Shown here in pieces: positions 59,216 to 64,000 of a stretch of DNA of 64,000 nucleotides (the first letter of the stretch is position 1; every line of letters begins with the position of its first letter). Made by a program: the position numbers and the translations under genes. The stretch covers positions 749,001 to 813,000 of the forward strand of contig JAIUJO010000083.1 in NCBI GenBank assembly GCA_023846275.1. Direction: 5' to 3'. Origin of the DNA: Vanilla planifolia. Its lineage: Eukaryota; Streptophyta; Magnoliopsida; Asparagales; Orchidaceae. The notes beneath the pieces were generated by a model, which was not told the DNA's origin, searched no databases, and saw only the letters and a program-made list of their open reading frames with translations.

Positions 59216-61480
59216 CTCATAAAGTTTTGGATGATTCCAACCATTTATGGGACAATGTAGTTCCCACATGAAATAATCTCTTTTTTTAAGAAAGTTCAAT
59301 CCACCATTAAGAGGTGACTGACCTTTCTTCCTTAAAAAAGCATCATATAATAACTTCATTAAACTTTTTCCTTCTCCTTCTTTAAATGCACTTTTATCTG
59401 ATTTGTCTCCCTCTTCTTAACTTTGATAACAAAATTTTTCACTCCCAACTACAATATCTATGTTATTAATTGCTTTTTTGCCACAATTCACGCCATTTCG
59501 TACATAATTTTTATTTCGTTATGTATCCCTAGTGGCAAAAACCATATAAAGACTACATTTTATTACACATTCTATCACAAATGACTTTTGAAAGTTTTTT
59601 TATGAAATTTCATAAAAACACTACTCCATGTTTTACTTATTTAATTAAAAAATTCATATATTTCTAACATCATTTCGCCTTTTTTGTTATTTTTCCTTTA
59701 AAAGTCACTTTGAATTAAATTAATATTATTTTCATGTTGGGATTTTTTATGACATGTCTAATTCAAGTTGAAATAGAATTATTATTTAGTGTTTCTATTC
59801 ATTTGTTCTACCATATTTGACTTCTTATATGCATTATTAGTTCTTTCAAATTGTAGTTTTTTTGCTCTTACACAAACAAATCAATATGAAAATTTCATTT
59901 CATCACATTCAAAATAAATTTTAAAATACACTTACTTTTATTCAACAAATATTAAATAGATTTTAAAGTATTTTCAATATTTTTTAAACTTCTCTACATA
60001 TATGAATTTAATCATTCAAATTCAAAAAATGTTTTGGATTTCTATAAAGAGTCTTTACCTCTACATCCCAAATAGTTACTAGTTAGTATAACTTGTCCAT
60101 TGTACATCCAACATAGGATGCTCTTCTTCCTTATTTTCTTGGTTTTTCATGTTAAGAAGCCCATTATCCTTTCCTCATGAAACAATCTTTGATGCATCAC
60201 CATGCTATATATGTAGTATTAGCAACAACTTTTATTAAAACTAAGCGACAAAAACATGATGTGTTCTTTCTAATTATGATGGAAAAACTATGTTCTAAGC
60301 AATTTAATAATTTATTTCAAAAATCTTGAAAGGAACAAAATTCTATGTCTTTAAAAATCATCATTTTCCAAACATTATAATGCATTTCATTAAACATACC
60401 TTTGTGAATACATGATCCTCTTCTTAAAAGTCCACTTTCTTAACTATCTTTTCAAAATTTTCGTGGAGTTAACCTATTCTTTATTAATTCATGTTTTCAC
60501 TATTTGGACATTCTTAATAGTTTCTAGACTCACTTCTACATCAAGAAGAGCACTCTTCATTTGTTCATATTAGTAAAACCATAATTATTATAGAATACTG
60601 TATAATCTTACGTAAGTATCATCTCTATGTTAGACTAATAATTATTATTGTATAAGAAAATTAATTATTAGTGAAATAATTATCTTCGCTACATCAGAAA
60701 CAAAATTTTCATTACCTTAACATGTTCTCAAGCCTTTCAAATATTCTGTTTCTTAGATTTCTTTTTTCAGCTTGGAATCTTTTGTTAAACATTAGTTGAC
60801 TATAATATGCATCAAGAAAACTTTTATAAAAGTATGATGTGACTTTGGAATCCTTATGTAATATAATTTTTTTTGCCATCACACATGTCTTACTACCTTT
60901 TTCACATATATTTGAATAATTATTTGGCAAAACAAATGTTACCTTAGTAGGAAACATAACAATTTTTATGGTGGATAACCTGATTTTCAATTAAGTTTAA
61001 TTTAAAATCTCTACTTAAAAATATTTTTCTTTTAATATTCCTCACATCACTAAGCTAGCTTAAGACAATAACTTCTTGCTATCAATAAGCCACAATGATT
61101 GATATAGTAAAGTTCTTATTTGTTATGGATATAGAATATGTTATTAAATTATCTATCTAAATGGTTAATTTAGCAACCTCTATGTTATACATCATACAAT
61201 CTTTCTCTCCTTAAAACTATAGAACCTAGTTTTACTTTTACTTTATTATATGCCAAAATAATTGAAGCCATTCTAATGATCTCAATTTCTAAATTTATTT
61301 ATTATCAAACAAATTATGATTAAAAGATTACAAATGTTTCAACAATTTGAAGCCCAAGTATGAAAACTTAACCATATTTTGATTGTAAAATTACATCAGT
61401 AAGTAGATAGGAATTCAAGATTAGAAAAATGTTAATGGAAGCTATCTCAATACAATATTCTTCAAATAGAAAATCCAGTT
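59215..61480. other. AT-rich DNA, no recognisable gene
   Basis: The interval holds only short frames. The longest is a minus-strand piece of 92 codons (60,712-60,990), basic and lysine-rich, without a family I recognise and without supporting features. Confidence 0.5.
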
Positions 61481-61910
61481 AGATATTTATTAAAAAAACT
61501 TACTTGTAATGGAATCTACGAAAGTGGTGTTTGATCAAATTATGCATCAAAACAAAGAAGTAGATTTAGAATATATGGATGGCTTTGGAAAACTAAAATT
61601 GAATGACAAACAAAGATTTTGGTTTGACAAATGTTACAGATTTCTACTTTAACATTATTTTAGTATGAGGACATAGACTAGCTTTTGCTCATTAAGGATT
61701 ATACTGATTAACTTCTAATCTAGTATCTTTTTAATAGACTATGACTTTTGTAAATGATTTGGTATGAATGTAGATGAAGGCTTTGAGATGAACATAATTA
61801 GTGAGTTTTTCTATTTTTTTCAAATTGCAAGTTAACTAGGGTAAGAAATGTATCTCTTATCTTAAATAAAGTACATAAATGAGATGTTAAAGCTTTAACA
61901 ACAAAAAAAT
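61480..61910 (+). mobile_element. Ty1/Copia reverse transcriptase fragment 1
   Basis: The end of a Copia reverse transcriptase domain is recognisable by alignment with the clearer fragment at 62.55-62.83 kb. They share a 'gattataytgattaac/gattatgtagacgat' block (61,698; 62,619), a 'gtgaatgattt/gtaaatgattt' block, and 'gtaagaaatgtat...ataaatgagatgttaaa' (61,840; 62,757). The element is broken and old. Confidence 0.6.
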
Positions 61911-62200
61911 GGGTAGCATCAAAGGAGTTAGTATAGAATGAAAATCACCTTAGACATTTAATATTAAGAGACATCTCTTTTTGAGTAAAAGCCAATGTCT
62001 TTTTTAAATAAAAATTATATATGTTGCATCAATTTTAAAATTTGTACCACAAAATACAAGTGAAGCTTTGAGGAAAGAAATATTTTATTTGTCCATACTA
62101 GATGGTTTCAACTTGTTTGTGGGAGCGAATGTTTTGGAATTAAATGATATGCTAAGTGACCACATTATTATGGCAAAAAGTGGGTACTCAAAAATTAAAA
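61910..62200. other. spacer between the two Copia fragments
   Basis: About 300 bp without clear similarity to pol. It may be further decayed integrase or reverse transcriptase sequence. Confidence 0.35.
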
Positions 62201-62960
62201 GTAAATGATCATGTAGGTTTCATTCAAAATAAATGAATGCTAGTAGAAAATAGTTATAATTGTGTGGAAGGATTAAGCATAGAAGGAATACTTGAGCCAA
62301 TTGTAAGGTTGATGGCAGCAAGGTCATTTTTAACTTTTTATTATAACAAGTTACTTAAACTATACCAAATGGATGTTATGAACACCTCCTTAAATGTTGT
62401 TATTTAAGAAAAAGTGTATGTAAAATAATTGAACTTCATTCAACATTATCTTCAACAAAATCTTGTGCATAAGCTATTGAAAGACTTGTATGAGTTGTAG
62501 GATGAACAAAAATCCTGGTATGACATAGTAGATATGTACTCAAACATTATTTCAAGATGGGAATGTAGATATAACTTTGCTCAACATGAACTATGTTGAT
62601 GACCTTCTTCTAATCAAAGATTATGTAGACGATATCATATTTGGATCAACCAACTTGGACTCATGTGAATGATTTAGTAAGCTTATGGGTGTTTAATTAG
62701 AGATGAACCAATGGGTTATGTCATCTATTTTCTCGAATTGAAAGTCGAGTAGGACAAGAAATGTATCCTTTTATTTTAAATAAAATATATAAATGAGATG
62801 TTAAAAAAACATGATCTTAAGAAACTCAAATGCATTTCTACTTTCAAGAGTCCTCTCCATACCATTAAATCAACAAAAGAAAGGAAAACAAATGGATTTC
62901 TATGTATACCAAGGGATGATATGTTCTTTACTTAACTATAAGATGACCTAACAACGAAAT
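62200..62960 (+). mobile_element. Ty1/Copia reverse transcriptase fragment 2
   Basis: Translation follows a Copia reverse transcriptase: EPIVRLMAARSFL (near 62,290; family APVARLEAIR), LYQMDVMNTSLNVVI (near 62,360; family LYQMDVKSAFLNG), then YVDDIIFGSTNLDSCE (near 62,620-62,670), the catalytic YVDD block. Further on, sequence matching the KYI-ELLKKF and PM-T region is present. Integrase, gag and LTRs were not found nearby. The fragment is broken and old. Its last half is repeated at 61.62-61.9 kb. Confidence 0.85.
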
Positions 62961-64000
62961 TAGTTTGGGAATTATTTGATCAAATCAGGCCCCAAGGTGT
63001 TTTATTGATATAACCTTTCGTGGAATAAGAATTAAAAGGTTTTTTTGTGTGATCAAGCATCAAAGTGTTTCTTTTTGTGTATGAGACTTCCTTACCTTAT
63101 AAATTGGTATAATAGGGAGGACTTATTATCATGTGCTCCATATATTAAAGATTATTGTTATGGTTTTTTTACCATTTTCTTTTATTGTAATTACATATAT
63201 TTTGTTTCATGTGATAGTTTTTCCATTATCTAAAAAATTTCATAATTAGTGAATCTTTTACAACATTTTTGTTGCACTAACATCTTAATATGTTACTGTT
63301 CTTTCTTATGACCTGTAATTTTCTTTTACAAAAGAGATAGTAATCATTATTCCTTTATTTTGATCATTTTTTGATGTGTGTTATTATCATCATTTTTATA
63401 GCATAAAATTTTTTATGTTAATGAATTCCTTTCATCATATTTATTTTTTTTTCTTATCTTGTTATTGCAAACATTTTTATCAAGCTTATTTTATTAAAAA
63501 TAATTTTGATTGACTATAAGTAGAAATATAGTTAAGAATTTTATATAACTTTAAATCATTAACATGAAGAGTTTCTTGCTTTATTTGAAAATTTTAATAA
63601 ATGATAGATATTTGTCTTTTATATATGCTAACCATATCTTTCAATAACTAAAAAAATATTTTCTACTTAATAAAGGTTATTTAATTATTTGCTTAGGCTA
63701 GAACTATTAATCATGAAATTTTTATGTTTTTGAAAAAACATTTCTATTGACAATACTTTTCAAGCTTTACCTCTTAACTTTTTGTTTTGTTTGCATTTTC
63801 ATTATTTATAGGTTTTCAAATCATAGTATTCAGGTTAGCTCATTTATTGAAATCCAAATTATTATTATAAATTTTACTAAAACTCTTTGCATAAGAACTA
63901 ACATTTTTATAAACAAATTTTTATCATTGTTTCACTAACTAAATTCTATTTATATATAATGCATATATTAGATAATATTTTTGAAAAATAGTTTAGTACC
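62960..64000. other. AT-rich DNA, no recognisable gene
   Basis: T-rich sequence with short hydrophobic frames (63,045-63,233 and 63,747-63,938) that look like chance products of composition. It might include the downstream remains of the Copia fragment, but no RNase H or LTR was recognised. Confidence 0.5.

Noticed and set aside
60712-60990. 92-codon minus-strand frame
   Set aside because: No recognised family, AT-rich surroundings, no start context or neighbours that support a gene.
1-64000. CRISPR array, tRNA, rRNA or bacterial-type operon
   Set aside because: No regularly spaced repeats, cloverleaf-forming genes or ribosomal sequence were noticed. The polymerase-like genes are plastid relics.

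Overview
The window looks like nuclear DNA from a seed plant with a large, repeat-rich genome. It is strongly AT-rich. I find no intact host protein-coding gene, tRNA, rRNA or CRISPR array. Everything recognisable is either decayed mobile DNA (Ty3/Gypsy and Ty1/Copia LTR elements, plant L1-type LINEs with a C-terminal RNase H) or a fragment of chloroplast DNA inserted in the nucleus. Domain calls come from reading translations against remembered protein families. No database search was possible and most boundaries are approximate.

Left part (1-14.8 kb): a Ty3/Gypsy fossil (about 0.95-3.44 kb, + strand); an old LTR-like repeat (3.86-5.49 kb, minus); then about 5 kb of plastid DNA on the minus strand (5.5-10.49 kb) holding the 3' end of rpoB, all of rpoC1 with its group II intron, and the 5' part of rpoC2 in chloroplast order. 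From 10.5 to 14.8 kb there is mostly featureless AT-rich DNA with CA/TA and TA microsatellites.

Middle part (14.8-34.1 kb): two head-to-tail copies of one LINE family. The first (14.8-26.8 kb) is split by a minus-strand Ty3/Gypsy fossil (15.85-23.39 kb), whose integrase region in turn contains a 1.67-kb pyrimidine (TTC-type) tract. The second LINE copy (27.1-31.0 kb) runs into a plus-strand Gypsy integrase fragment (31.0-32.46 kb).

Central element (34.14-39.94 kb): the best-preserved unit is a SIRE-like Ty1/Copia element with two LTRs, an initiator-Met-type primer site, a polypurine tract and a perfect 5-bp target duplication (cgtaa). Its body is mainly gag with only scraps of pol, so it looks non-autonomous. 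A reverse-strand LINE 3' end (about 40.0-41.6 kb) follows.

Right part (42-64 kb): a second Gypsy gag fossil related to the one at 1 kb; a long stretch of very AT-rich DNA; two related, very old plus-strand LTRs (49.8-51.6 and 53.4-55.2 kb); two minus-strand LTR-like repeats (55.5-57.0 and 57.7-59.2 kb) of the same broad family as the one at 3.9-5.5 kb; and two Copia reverse-transcriptase fragments (61.6-61.9 and 62.2-62.96 kb). Nested insertion order and relative decay give a rough history: LINEs and old LTRs first, the Gypsy insertion into the LINE next, and the SIRE-like element probably late. I found no convincing new functional system. The most notable items are the intron-bearing plastid insertion, the long pyrimidine tract and the gag-dominated Copia element with its exact target duplication.
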